NCBI GenBank assembly: GCA_900542155.1
Contig: UQMD01000026.1
Location: forward strand, 1-27,923
DNA from: an uncultured Collinsella sp.
GTDB lineage: Bacteria; Actinomycetota; Coriobacteriia; Coriobacteriales; Coriobacteriaceae
Length of the DNA: 27,923 nt
Reading direction: 5' to 3'
Shown: piece after piece, positions 15,584 to 23,506 of the stretch
Layout: the number at the start of each line of letters is the position of its first letter
How positions within the stretch are numbered: the stretch's first letter is position 1
Notes under the pieces: model-generated
The model's database searches: none
What the model saw: only the letters and a program-made list of their open reading frames with translations
Told to the model about the DNA's origin: nothing
Made by a program: the position numbers and the translations under genes

Positions 15584-17347
15584 TTACCGCTTGCCGCCAT
15601 GGCTGTTGCGCCAAATCTCGCGGCCCAGCATCAGCGCCAGCACCAGCGCACTCACGTAGCCCATAAAGCCAATGACCGGGATACCAAACACAACCGGCTC
15701 GATGCGCGCGTAGTACACCACCGACGAACCGATAAACAGGCCGGCGATCACAATTGCCATCGACATGCGGTCGATAATTCCACCCAGCTGTCGCAGCGCC
15801 TTATCGCTGCTCATGATCTGCGTATTCACCTTAAGCTGACCGCGCGTGAGCATGCGCGAAGCCAGGCCCAGGTACTCGGCCGCCTCGAGCGAGCCTTTTG
15901 CCGCGCGATAGCTGCTCGCGGCAAGATCGCGCCCCATTTCGCGGACGCGTGCGTAGGTGCTCTTTTCGTTTTTGATGTGCGTCTGGATGATCTGGATCAT
16001 GTTGACGTTAGGCATGTACTCGGTCAGCAGGCCCTCGAGCGTCACCATGCCGCGGGCGAACATCGTCACCACGCTCGGCAGCTCAACGTCGTTTTTGCGC
16101 GCCAGATTAAGCAGCGAGGTCAAAAACTCGCCGATATCAAGATCCTTAAGGTCGAGGCCCGCAAAGTCGGCAACGATAAAGTCCAGGTCGGACAAAAAGG
16201 CCGAATGGTCGAGCTCGGCAGAATCGCCGCGCGTCACGGCAAAGCGCATAAGCGAATCCTTGAGCTTGGGCACGTCGCCCTCGGCCACGGCGAAAATCAT
16301 GTCCTTAACGATACCGCGGTCGTGGCTCGACATGCGCCCGACCATGCCCAGGTCAATAAAGTAGACGACGCCGTCCTTGAGAATGATGTTTCCCGCATGC
16401 GGGTCGGCATGGAAAAAGCCATCATCGAGCACCTGCGTCGAATAGTCCTCGACAATCGCCGAGCCGATTTTTTCCAGGTCATAGCCCTCGGCCACCAAGC
16501 GCTCGGGATCGGCAATCGAGATGCCGTCGACGTAATCCATGACCACGACATGCTCGGTGCAAAGGTCCAGGTAAGATTTGGGGCACGACACGCCGCGCAC
16601 GCTCTTATGGAACTCATAGAAATCGTTGAGGTTTTTGGCCTCGGCCAAAAAGTTGGTCTCCTCGCGAAACGAGGTCCACAGCTCCTCGACCACGCCATGC
16701 AAGTCCACAAACTGATCGGTGTTGACAAACTTGGAAACGATGCGCACCACCGAGCGAATGATGTCGATGTCCTGCGCCATGACCTGCTGCGCGCCGGGGC
16801 GTTGCACCTTAACGGCCACGTCCTCGCCGGTCACCAGGCGGGCACGGTGTACCTGCGCGAGCGACGCGCTTCCGAGCGGGTTGGGGTCGATCGCGTCGAA
16901 CATCTGCCCCAGGCGCTGGCCGTACTCCTCTTCCAGACAGCGGAGCACCACCTCATACGGCACCGGCTCTACATCGGAGCGCAGGCGGCGCAGCTCATCG
17001 CAAAACCGCTGCGGCAAAATCTCGGAGCGGTTAGCCAGGATCTGCCCCATCTTGACGAACATGGGGCCGAGCTCTTCGAGCAGACGACGCAGACGCACCG
17101 GCGTGAGGTTATCCCATACGCGGTACTTTTTGACCAGGCGAACGATCTGACCGATGCGTTCGCGGCGGCCCGCCGGCGTGAGCTGGTATTCCTCGTCCGG
17201 TGCCATCGCGTCGGGCTCCTCGGGGACCATATCGACAGCGCGCGGCTTCTTGCGAGCGCCCGAGACGGCGGCATCGACCTCGTCGACAACCGCCGCCTCG
17301 TCACCCAAGGGATCTAGATTGTTGTAATCGGTGGTGGAATCTGCCAT
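15584..17347 (-). CDS. UbiB/ABC1 (AarF) family atypical kinase-like protein
   Basis: The 587-residue protein belongs to the UbiB/COQ8 family of membrane-bound atypical kinases/ATPases linked to isoprenoid lipid and quinone metabolism. Family signatures are intact: the KxGQ motif in FVKMGQILANRSEILP, the alanine-loop analogue LGSASLAQVHRARL, the lysine strand VAVKVQRPG, EETNFLAEAKN, the catalytic HADPHAGN (about residue 315) and DLGMVG (DFG equivalent). Two C-terminal hydrophobic helices (about 525-545 and 555-575) anchor it. The acidic N-terminal 60 residues are not conserved in the family. It starts 8 bp after the stop of a small acidic protein on the same strand, so the two are an operon. 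The physiological substrate is unknown; a menaquinone or polyprenyl role is the natural guess. Confidence 0.93.
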   Translation of the reverse strand: MADSTTDYNNLDPLGDEAAVVDEVDAAVSGARKKPRAVDMVPEEPDAMAPDEEYQLTPAGRRERIGQIVRLVKKYRVWDNLTPVRLRRLLEELGPMFVKMGQILANRSEILPQRFCDELRRLRSDVEPVPYEVVLRCLEEEYGQRLGQMFDAIDPNPLGSASLAQVHRARLVTGEDVAVKVQRPGAQQVMAQDIDIIRSVVRIVSKFVNTDQFVDLHGVVEELWTSFREETNFLAEAKNLNDFYEFHKSVRGVSCPKSYLDLCTEHVVVMDYVDGISIADPERLVAEGYDLEKIGSAIVEDYSTQVLDDGFFHADPHAGNIILKDGVVYFIDLGMVGRMSSHDRGIVKDMIFAVAEGDVPKLKDSLMRFAVTRGDSAELDHSAFLSDLDFIVADFAGLDLKDLDIGEFLTSLLNLARKNDVELPSVVTMFARGMVTLEGLLTEYMPNVNMIQIIQTHIKNEKSTYARVREMGRDLAASSYRAAKGSLEAAEYLGLASRMLTRGQLKVNTQIMSSDKALRQLGGIIDRMSMAIVIAGLFIGSSVVYYARIEPVVFGIPVIGFMGYVSALVLALMLGREIWRNSHGGKR

Positions 17348-17355
17348 CTGCGCTG

Positions 17356-17772
17356 CTACTCGGCCTCTTCGGTGTCCTCTGCATCGTCGGGCTCAACGGA
17401 CTCGACGGGCACCGAAGTCACGTTGTCCTCGACCGAATCGACGATGTCGCGCACATGGGCCAGGAAGGCCGTGCGCTCGGGGGCGGTCATAACGCGGACG
17501 CGAGCCAGGATGAGCTCGTCGAGCACACGCTGCGCCGCAGTTTCGCCCTGCATGCCCAGGCGCTCGGTCAGGTCGGAGATGGTGCCACCCGCCTGCTCGA
17601 ACATGTCGGACACGCTGCGAGCGATATCGGGGGTGCCGGCATCCTTGCGGACCTGCTCACCCTTGGTACCGAGGTCGTCGAGAACCTTCTTGCCGCCCTC
17701 GACGGCAACGGCGGCGGCGCCGAAGCCCACGTTGATGGCACCGTTAACAAGCTGATCGAGTTTCATAACCAT
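17356..17772 (-). CDS. Small acidic helical protein upstream of UbiB-family gene (phasin-like)
   Basis: The protein has about 138 residues. It begins MVMKLDQLVNGAINVGFGAAAVAVEGG and continues as charged helix (KKVLDDLGTKGEQVRKDAG), a linker, a second helical segment (AAQRVLDELILARVRVMTAPERTAFLAHVRDIVDSV) and a very acidic tail (DDAEDTEEAE). The amphipathic N-terminal helix plus helical body recalls phasin-like or poly(hydroxyalkanoate)-granule-associated-like proteins that are often found next to UbiB-family genes, but no strict motif is visible. ATG 17772 is chosen because TTGGAG lies 6 bases upstream; a TTG four codons earlier would overlap that site. It is the first gene of a two-gene operon with the UbiB homologue, suggesting a shared membrane-lipid role. 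Function is unproven. Confidence 0.8.
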   Translation of the reverse strand: MVMKLDQLVNGAINVGFGAAAVAVEGGKKVLDDLGTKGEQVRKDAGTPDIARSVSDMFEQAGGTISDLTERLGMQGETAAQRVLDELILARVRVMTAPERTAFLAHVRDIVDSVEDNVTSVPVESVEPDDAEDTEEAE

Positions 17773-17863
17773 GGTTGGCTCCAATCATGAACAACTGCAT
17801 TGGACTTCTTGTACCCAAGATTGAGTGAACGACACAAAATCGTTTTACCGCCAAGATAGAAAT

Positions 17864-17902
17864 CGAGCGGGCCAAAGCCTTTGACGGCGTTTGCCCCGCT
17901 CG
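17864..17902 (-). terminator. Terminator after the C69 dipeptidase gene
   Basis: On the minus strand a stem closes with CGAGCGGG (17864-17871) against CCCGCTCG (17895-17902). An imperfect inner stem extends it to about 17 bp, and ATTTCTATCTT follows. It lies 19 bp past the dipeptidase stop codon. Confidence 0.75.
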
Positions 17903-17920
17903 TTCGCTGCAAGGTTGCCT

Positions 17921-19444
17921 TTACCTTACGTTGTCGTTCATCGCGAAGGAGTTCTTCATGGCACAGCTCGTGGTGTAGAGCACCTTGCCCAACAGAGCAT
18001 CGGTCTCCACCCGCACGCGCTCGGCAAACTCCTCGTTGGCGCGGGCGAGCTCGGCGGGCGCCTCGGCTTCGGGCAGCGCGGCCACGGCGGCATCGACGTC
18101 GTGAATCTGCTTGTGGCCCATGCCGCCGACCTTCTCCTGATAATCCTCGACCGCGCGACCGCACTCATGGAAGCGAACATCGGCCAAGGCACCGATCAGG
18201 CGGTTGGCCCAATAGAAATTCTCGGACGTCACGCGAGCCTGCGTGCCGGCATAGTACTCGGGCATGGTCTCGACATTGGCGTACAGCGGTACGAGCGCGT
18301 TAAACGAGTTGGAGCCAAACGCCATCCACTGTACGGCGCGATATGCCGGCTGCGCATAGGGACGCAGCTGCAGCACGGCGAGCTGGCTGTTGCGGTTGAT
18401 GCCGATGGGACGATAGGCGCCGCGCGTGGCGGGCGTACCCTTGCCGCCGTAGCAGTCGTACTCCGTGCCCTGGTAGTGGCTCGAAAGCACGTACTTGATG
18501 TCCTCGATGGTCACCTTGCGCTCAGGCACGCGGCTCCAGGGGATGTTGTCGCTCTCGGGCGTGTAGTCGGCGTCGGGACCGTCCCACACATCGCTGGGGT
18601 TGAGGCAGCGCTGCATGTACCAGGCGCGCGGCGTGTTGTAGACGTGGTCGCTGTCGCTGTGCGAGCCAAAGGCCTCGCGCGGGTTAAAGACCGCGGCGGG
18701 ACCGTCGCCCTCGACGCCCAGCGTCAGGTCCAGGTGCCACTCGGCCATCCAGGAGCGCAGGTCGGCGGAACACATGTGATCGGCCTGTGCGCCCTCGGCA
18801 TCGTCCAGGTCAAAGCTGTCGATACCCAGTTGGTTGGGCATGGTCACATAGGCGTCATCGGGCACGCGCTTGGCGATCCAGTGGTGGCCGCCGATGGTCT
18901 CGAGCCACCAGATCTCGTCCACGTCACTCAAGGCGATGCCGTTGTTCTCGTAGGTGCCGTAGCGCTCGAGCAGGTCGCCCAAGATGCGCACGCCGTCACG
19001 GGCGGACTTGGCGTACGGCAGCACCAGGGTCACCATGTCCTCCTCGCCCAGACCACCGGGCTGCGCCGGAACATAGCCGTCCTCGCCCTCGTTGCCCTTG
19101 GCGGGCACATAGTCTACGAGCGGATCGGCGCCGCGGACGCGCTCGTTGGTGGTGAGTGTCTCGGTTGCGGACATGCCAACGTTAAGCTCGTTGAAGCCGG
19201 CCTCAGCCCAAATGCCGTGACCCGGGATAACGTCTGGAACGCTTGTGTAGCGCATGGGGTTATCGGGCAGCTCGATGGTCAGGTGGCTCAGGACGCTCGT
19301 GTAGACGCGCGGCTGCTCGTCGGGGTGCACCACGCGCATGCGCTTGGGCTCAAACACCCCGTTGGACGAGTCCTCGTTACGGGCAACCAGCGTCGACCCG
19401 TCGTAGCTCGCGTTCTTACCAACCAAAATCGTTGTACACGGCAT
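17921..19444 (-). CDS. C69 family dipeptidase
   Basis: The 507-residue protein is a PepD-type dipeptidase of peptidase family C69, an Ntn hydrolase that releases amino acids from a wide range of dipeptides. The nucleophile is Cys3 in MPCTTILVGKNASYDGSTLV, with ARNEDS directly after, the family's signature start. Further marks are GIWAEAGFNELNVGMSATET, ARDGVRILGDLLERYGTYE, DEIWWLETIGGHHWIAKRVPDD, and a late RPIGINRNSQLAVLQLRP. I prefer the ATG at 19444 because AAGGAGG lies 6 bases upstream; the ATG two codons earlier touches that site. Exposure of Cys3 needs only a short N-terminal cut. There is no signal peptide, so it is probably cytoplasmic. It is a single-gene unit with a MITE-like element just upstream. 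Confidence 0.94.
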   Translation of the reverse strand: MPCTTILVGKNASYDGSTLVARNEDSSNGVFEPKRMRVVHPDEQPRVYTSVLSHLTIELPDNPMRYTSVPDVIPGHGIWAEAGFNELNVGMSATETLTTNERVRGADPLVDYVPAKGNEGEDGYVPAQPGGLGEEDMVTLVLPYAKSARDGVRILGDLLERYGTYENNGIALSDVDEIWWLETIGGHHWIAKRVPDDAYVTMPNQLGIDSFDLDDAEGAQADHMCSADLRSWMAEWHLDLTLGVEGDGPAAVFNPREAFGSHSDSDHVYNTPRAWYMQRCLNPSDVWDGPDADYTPESDNIPWSRVPERKVTIEDIKYVLSSHYQGTEYDCYGGKGTPATRGAYRPIGINRNSQLAVLQLRPYAQPAYRAVQWMAFGSNSFNALVPLYANVETMPEYYAGTQARVTSENFYWANRLIGALADVRFHECGRAVEDYQEKVGGMGHKQIHDVDAAVAALPEAEAPAELARANEEFAERVRVETDALLGKVLYTTSCAMKNSFAMNDNVR

Positions 19445-19531
19445 GCGCATCCTCCTTGAGCGAAGAAATCAAACGGCAACAGTGTATCGCTTCGGCGCAA
19501 AAAGGGCGAAACCACGGCCACAGCAACCCCT

Positions 19532-19761
19532 GTGTGCAAAAAATGCCAAATATGAGTACTGACACCAATTTAGTAGCAGCTATTTTGCCGGGCGTGGGCG
19601 TCGAAAGTCTGCATTTGTACAAAAGTTAGACTATGTAATTCCTCAAAGGCCCAATAAAATAGGCTCCCTATCGATACTAAATATCGTTAGAGAGCCAAAA
19701 TGACCTAAATTATATGTGACTAGCTTGGCAACAGTACTCATATTTGGCATTTTTTGCACAC
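19532..19761. mobile_element. MITE-like element, 230 bp with perfect 30-bp inverted ends
   Basis: The arms 19532-19561 and 19732-19761 are exact inverted repeats over 30 bp, beginning GTGTGCAAAAAATGCC at the left end. The AT-rich centre carries its own hairpin: 19662-19676 pairs with 19682-19696 at 13 of 15 positions around a 5-base loop. There is no transposase frame inside and no clear target-site duplication. It lies between the dipeptidase promoter region and the 3-prime end of folD. A long folded transcript or terminator function is also possible. No other copy occurs in this window. Confidence 0.75.
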
Positions 19762-19809
19762 GGCGTGTCACGGGAGTATATATCTAACCCCCTAATCAGC
19801 CAAAAATGC

Positions 19810-20664
19810 CTAGTTCAATGCGCGCTCCGCCGCCTCGATCACGTGTTTGGCGAGAATCGCCGTCGTCACTGCGCCCACGCCGCCCGGCACGGGCGTGATG
19901 GCGCCAACAATCGGCTCCGCAGCATCAAAATCGACGTCGCCGACCAGCTTGCCGGCGGCCTCGTCCCAGTTAATACCCACGTCGATGATCGTCTGGCCCT
20001 CGCGAACCGCATCCGCGCCAATCGTACGCGCACGCCCAACCGCGGCAACAACAATGTCGGCAGAACGGCACTCGGCAGCCAAGTCGCGCGTATGCGTATG
20101 GCACGTCGTCACCGTGGCATTGCGAGCCGTAAGCATGGCGGCAACGGGACGGCCAATCACCAGCGACCGACCAACGACCGCGACCTTGGCCCCATCCAGC
20201 TCAACGCCGTAATGGTCCAGCAACGCCAGCACGGCCTCGGCCGTGCAAGGAGCAAAGCCCTCGCCTCGCCCCGAAAGCGTGGTAAGCAGCGAGGCCGGCG
20301 TCATGGAGTCAACATCCTTGGCAGGATCGAGTGCCGCGGCAACTGCATCCTCGTCAAGCCCAGCAGGCAACGGGCGAAACATCAGGCATCCGTGAACAGC
20401 GGGATCGGCATTGATGTCCTTAATAGCCGCCAGCAACTCGTCCTGCGAAACATCGGCAGGAAGCAAAACACGGCGGGCCTCAATACCAACCTTCTCGCAG
20501 CGCTTGAGTGCACCACGCTCGTAGGACAGGTCGTCCTCGCGCTCGCCCACGCGAACGATGGCCAGCGTCGGCACAACGCCGCGCTCGCGCAGGGCGGCGC
20601 AGCGAGCGACGAGCTCCTCGGTCAAAGCACGGGCAACGGGGGCCCCTTTAAGCAGCTCGGCCAT
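19810..20664 (-). CDS. folD: FolD-type methylenetetrahydrofolate dehydrogenase, cyclohydrolase site altered
   Basis: This 284-residue protein aligns end to end with FolD (E. coli, 288 residues). The dinucleotide-binding VVGRSLVIGRPVAAML, the folate-site PCTAEAV, and the terminal GAITPVPGGVGAVTTAIL are intact. The cyclohydrolase site is not: gap-free alignment puts Tyr48 opposite E. coli Tyr50, but Ala52 at the essential Lys54 and Phe96 at Gln98 (motif GCLMFRPLPAG instead of G-LVQLPLP). The KDVD aspartate is kept, followed by S instead of G. Known FolD biochemistry says Lys54 is needed for cyclohydrolase, so I infer a dehydrogenase-only enzyme. The adjacent gene encodes an FchA-type cyclohydrolase, and the ATG lies 2 bp after its stop. 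ATG 20664 follows GAGGGGATA. Confidence 0.92.
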   Translation of the reverse strand: MAELLKGAPVARALTEELVARCAALRERGVVPTLAIVRVGEREDDLSYERGALKRCEKVGIEARRVLLPADVSQDELLAAIKDINADPAVHGCLMFRPLPAGLDEDAVAAALDPAKDVDSMTPASLLTTLSGRGEGFAPCTAEAVLALLDHYGVELDGAKVAVVGRSLVIGRPVAAMLTARNATVTTCHTHTRDLAAECRSADIVVAAVGRARTIGADAVREGQTIIDVGINWDEAAGKLVGDVDFDAAEPIVGAITPVPGGVGAVTTAILAKHVIEAAERALN

Positions 20665-20666
20665 GG

Positions 20667-21299
20667 CTATCCCCTCTTCCTGGCGGCATCTGCGGCACGG
20701 CGCGCCAGAGCATCGGCGCGCGGAAGCCACGTATCCAGCAGCTCATCGCACGCCGCCTCGAGCTCCTCGGCGCGGGCACGATCCTTCATAGACGTGGTGT
20801 TGGCGAAGAGTGTCAGGCTTGCGCCCTGCATGGCGGCGCGGCAGAATACGGCGCCGCATGCCACGTCGGACAGCAGCTGTCGGGAGCCCTTGTCCGCCAT
20901 GTCCTCGAGAAGCGCCAGCGCACGACCGCACGCATCCATAATGCGGTACGGCGGCATGGCCGCCACGTGCAGCGCATCCTGAATCGCGGCCGGTCGAGCC
21001 GGATCCTCGCGCGAAATACCGTATGCCGCAGACACCTGGCCGTACGCACGAACGTCCTCGGCGACCAGACCCACAAGTTCCTGTGCCAACTCGTCTGCCT
21101 GGGCGAATGCGCGCGTCAGATCGTCCGCGCGATCGGCAAGCGCGGGGTTCGTCGCGCCATAGCGAGCAACCATCCCGCACAGCGAGGCGCCCAGTGCTCC
21201 CACAAACGCACTGGCGCTACCGCCGCCGGGAACGGGCTCGCGTGCAGCCAACGCCTCGGCAAACCCTCGGCAGGTTTTGTCCATCATCTCTTGGCTCAT
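20667..21299 (-). CDS. fchA: Methenyltetrahydrofolate cyclohydrolase (FchA, cyclodeaminase family)
   Basis: The 210-residue helical protein belongs to the formiminotransferase-cyclodeaminase C-terminal family (FTCD_C). Marks are REPVPGGGSASAFVGALGASLCGMVA, the glycine-rich folate loop at about residues 18-44, then helices with VAEDVRAYGQVSAAYGIS and SDVACGAVFCRAAMQGASLTLFANT. Stand-alone members in acetogens act as methenyl-THF cyclohydrolase; in histidine degradation the same fold is formimino-THF cyclodeaminase. No formiminotransferase or hut gene is here, whereas folD follows after 2 bp, so cyclohydrolase is the better reading. ATG 21299 has GAGGTG 5 bases upstream. Together the pair interconverts methylene-, methenyl- and formyl-THF for one-carbon supply. 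Confidence 0.88.
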   Translation of the reverse strand: MSQEMMDKTCRGFAEALAAREPVPGGGSASAFVGALGASLCGMVARYGATNPALADRADDLTRAFAQADELAQELVGLVAEDVRAYGQVSAAYGISREDPARPAAIQDALHVAAMPPYRIMDACGRALALLEDMADKGSRQLLSDVACGAVFCRAAMQGASLTLFANTTSMKDRARAEELEAACDELLDTWLPRADALARRAADAARKRG

Positions 21300-21345
21300 C
21301 GAAACACCTCTGCCCACCGCGCCGGCCACCATGGGCCGCACGCAT

Positions 21346-21388
21346 AATAAAAAATGGGACAACGACGCCAGGAAGCGGTTGTCCCATT
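21346..21388 (-). terminator. Terminator after the zinc-ribbon gene
   Basis: The 11-bp arms AATGGGACAAC (21353-21363) and GTTGTCCCATT (21378-21388) pair perfectly. Read on the minus strand the stem is followed by TTTTATT, as expected for a terminator of the gene ending at 21485. Confidence 0.88.
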
Positions 21389-21484
21389 CATCGATCTTGT
21401 CCAAGCCAGTCTAGCCCATAAGACAAAGACTGTCAGGAGCTCTGGCTATCGGCGTTTCCGATTGCCGGCTATAGGCACGGATGC

Positions 21485-22324
21485 CTAGTCCACCTGAAAC
21501 GTCGGCAACAGCGTGTCGATAATCTTCGACCCCATGTCGCGGTTCGCGGTCGAGTACTCCAAATGCGCCGTGGCAATTGTCGAATCCGTGACGATCGTCT
21601 TTTCGTAAATGATCGTATCGCCCTCGCGCCACGAAACCACGTACCAGTTGTCGCCCTCCGCGGTATAGAGGTCGGCCTTACCCGAGGTGTCCTCATCGAC
21701 AAACATCTCGTGTGCAGTTTCGTCGTTAACGTTGACGTAGCCAGACAGGCCGATCACAAAACCCGTCTCCGGATCCTCGTACCTTGTGCCACTGCCGCTG
21801 GGAGTATCTTCCATCTCAAAACGATTGGGAATCGACATGCTATAAGGATGCATGTCGTTCGTGTACGTATGCACGTCGGTTAGGTAATCGTCCGAATCGC
21901 CCGAACCGTAGTATGCCGACTCGTCCTCGGGAACGGCCTCGTCATCGGACGACGAGGATTCCTTGGACTTGGACTTGTCGCTCTTCTTCTTGGCAGAAGA
22001 ATCTTTCTCGTCCGAAGACCCGGTATCGACCACCGAAATCTGAGTGCCGGAACTCTTTGACCCGTTGAGCACCGTAAGCGCAAACACCGTGCCGCCACCG
22101 ATGAGGACCACAGCAGCACATGCCACAGCGATAATGACCGGCGCCTTGCTCTTGGGCTTTTGAGGCGCAGGCGCGACCGGCGGCATCGACTGGGTTAGGC
22201 CCGGGGCAGAGGAAGGACCAGCGCCCGTAGGCGTCGGTATGGAACCGCCAGCCAGCGAAGCCCCACAGTGCGTACAAAACGTCGATCCATCGGGAACTTG
22301 CTGTCCGTATTTTTGACAGAACAT
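21485..22324 (-). CDS. Zinc-ribbon membrane protein with extracytoplasmic C-terminal domain
   Basis: The protein has 279 residues. It starts with a zinc_ribbon_2-like module MFCQKYGQQVPDGSTFCTHCG, in which the usual second cysteine is Tyr6, so only C3, C17 and C20 remain of four ligands. A Pro/Ala linker follows, then one membrane helix (about residues 62-84), a Lys/Ser/Asp-rich stalk (about 100-145), and a compact domain (about 150-279, YSMSIPNRFEMED, ETGFVIGLSGYVN, NWYVVSWREGDTIIYEKTI). The last part looks like a small PsbP/Mog1-like alpha-beta domain, by appearance only. ATG 22324 has AAAGG 7 bases upstream. It is divergent from two lipoprotein genes whose C-terminal domains have a similar look. 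Function is unknown; surface sensing or binding is plausible. Confidence 0.82.
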   Translation of the reverse strand: MFCQKYGQQVPDGSTFCTHCGASLAGGSIPTPTGAGPSSAPGLTQSMPPVAPAPQKPKSKAPVIIAVACAAVVLIGGGTVFALTVLNGSKSSGTQISVVDTGSSDEKDSSAKKKSDKSKSKESSSSDDEAVPEDESAYYGSGDSDDYLTDVHTYTNDMHPYSMSIPNRFEMEDTPSGSGTRYEDPETGFVIGLSGYVNVNDETAHEMFVDEDTSGKADLYTAEGDNWYVVSWREGDTIIYEKTIVTDSTIATAHLEYSTANRDMGSKIIDTLLPTFQVD

Positions 22325-22665
22325 CGTTCGACCTTTCGTGGTTTAGCTTTTGTCACAGCCAAGTCTATACGCCCCCACCCAAGGCGCTGTTGCGCAACAT
22401 GGAAAAGTCGATGCTGAGCCGTGCCGTCCCATGCGCCCAGTGCCCCAAACATGGGACACATGGCCCACCTTTCGAGACTCCCGGGCAGCACAAGCTGGGG
22501 CATATCTATAAGTAAGGAACCCGTTGGGGCACGGCCGAGCGACGGCCGCAAACAACGAACGGAGGTATCGCCGCACAGTACACAGAGACATCCGCCGCCA
22601 GCGCAATCAGTACCCCAACAGCATGCGGCGCCGTGATGTCATCAGCAGACAAGGAGGACGCCACC
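22325..22665. other. Divergent intergenic region, 341 bp
   Basis: This holds the promoters of the zinc-ribbon gene (minus) and of the first lipoprotein (plus). A TATAGA box on the minus strand near 22365 is a possible -10 for the former, and TATAAG near 22507 on the plus strand for the latter. The conserved 16-mer at 22451-22466 is listed separately. Short open frames here lack ribosome sites and normal composition. Confidence 0.4.
22451..22466 (+). repeat. 16-bp motif upstream of lipoprotein 1
   Basis: ATGGGACACATGGCCC is identical to positions 23416-23431, upstream of the paralogous second lipoprotein. It is preceded by a C-run in both places and has partial dyad symmetry (GGG..CA..TG..CCC). 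It is 215 bp before this gene's start. Confidence 0.6.
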
Positions 22666-23265
22666 ATGAAGAAAAAGACCCTATCAATCCTTTCCCTTTG
22701 CATCGCCCTCTTTGCCGCGTTTGCCCTTGTCGGCTGCGGCGGGAGCGCATCGGGCGGCGGCAGCGCCTCCAAGAGCGAGAGCAAGGAAAAGGCCCCCGTC
22801 GCCAAGAAGACCGACTTCATCTGGTTTAAGGTCGAGATGCCCGAGGGCGTCGGCGTAAGCGACTCCGCCGGCAAGAACGCCGACAGGGTCCAGCTCACCT
22901 TCCCCGAAGACGAGTACGCCTCGGCAGATCGCTTTATCCCTGTTTGGAAAAAAGCGCTGACGGCCGAGGAATCCCACACCGACCAGACGGAAAAGAAGGG
23001 GGATACGTTCCAGTGGAAGGATGGCGGGTCCGTCGAGTATAACGGCAGGACGTGGCTCGTCGGAACATACGAGGACAACAGCGGCATCTCAACCATGCTT
23101 TTTACCGACGTTGAGCCGGGAAGCGTCTACGTCCTCATCTCGAACTTCGACCAGCACAAGAAAGAAGCCGAGGCGCTCCTCAACTCCATCGAGTTCCCCG
23201 ATGACATGGAAGAGGCAGTTTCCGAGGCACGCGAAGTCGAGATTTCGAGCATCGAGATCAAGTAA
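22666..23265 (+). CDS. Lipoprotein, first of two tandem paralogues
   Basis: The 199-residue precursor has a lipoprotein signal peptide, MKKKTLSILSLCIALFAAFALVGCGG, with the lipobox LVGC (Cys25). A Gly/Ser/Lys linker follows, then a globular domain of about 150 residues. This domain begins KTDFIWFKVEMPEGV and includes DRFIPVWKK, DGGSVEYNGRTWLVGTYE, FTDVEPGSVYVLISNFDQH and a helical end. The next gene repeats the same order of blocks at roughly 45% identity by eye. ATG 22666 has AAGGAGG 8 bases upstream; an ATG further up lacks one. The mature protein should be tethered to the outer face of the membrane. I do not recognise a named family. Confidence 0.87.
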   Translation: MKKKTLSILSLCIALFAAFALVGCGGSASGGGSASKSESKEKAPVAKKTDFIWFKVEMPEGVGVSDSAGKNADRVQLTFPEDEYASADRFIPVWKKALTAEESHTDQTEKKGDTFQWKDGGSVEYNGRTWLVGTYEDNSGISTMLFTDVEPGSVYVLISNFDQHKKEAEALLNSIEFPDDMEEAVSEAREVEISSIEIK

Positions 23266-23334
23266 CGGGGCACCCGCACGTGCCTACGCGCACGCCCGCA
23301 CGAACGTCCCATTAAATGAACGGGCGCCCAACCC

Positions 23335-23369
23335 GGGGAGGGCCGACGGCACCGGCCCTCCCCTCTTTT
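23335..23369 (+). terminator. Rho-independent terminator after lipoprotein 1
   Basis: An 11-bp stem, GGGGAGGGCCG (23335-23345) and CGGCCCTCCCC (23353-23363), is followed by TCTTTT. It shows that the two lipoprotein genes have separate transcripts. Confidence 0.88.
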
Positions 23370-23415
23370 GCGCCCGAACATATTGCCACTTATCGGCGCA
23401 AATCCAGCCCCCAGA

Positions 23416-23431
23416 ATGGGACACATGGCCC
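23416..23431 (+). repeat. 16-bp motif upstream of lipoprotein 2
   Basis: Exact copy of the 16-mer at 22451-22466, here 76 bp before the start codon. TACAGT at about 23454 is a possible -10 downstream of it. Its retention next to both paralogues points to a regulatory or promoter-linked role, or a common repeat that was duplicated along with the gene. Confidence 0.6.
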
Positions 23432-23506
23432 GCCCGAACGAGCCGCTCGCGCGTACAGTAAAGGCAGGTAATCCATGGGCGGTTACAGATCGAGGAGGAC
23501 ACGACC

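Noticed and set aside
15599..17317. Long open frame opposite the UbiB-family gene
   Set aside because: It is a GC-rich shadow; the minus-strand protein has all UbiB motifs.
17891..19459. Long open frame opposite the dipeptidase gene
   Set aside because: The minus-strand protein matches C69 dipeptidases throughout, and the plus frame has no recognisable domain.
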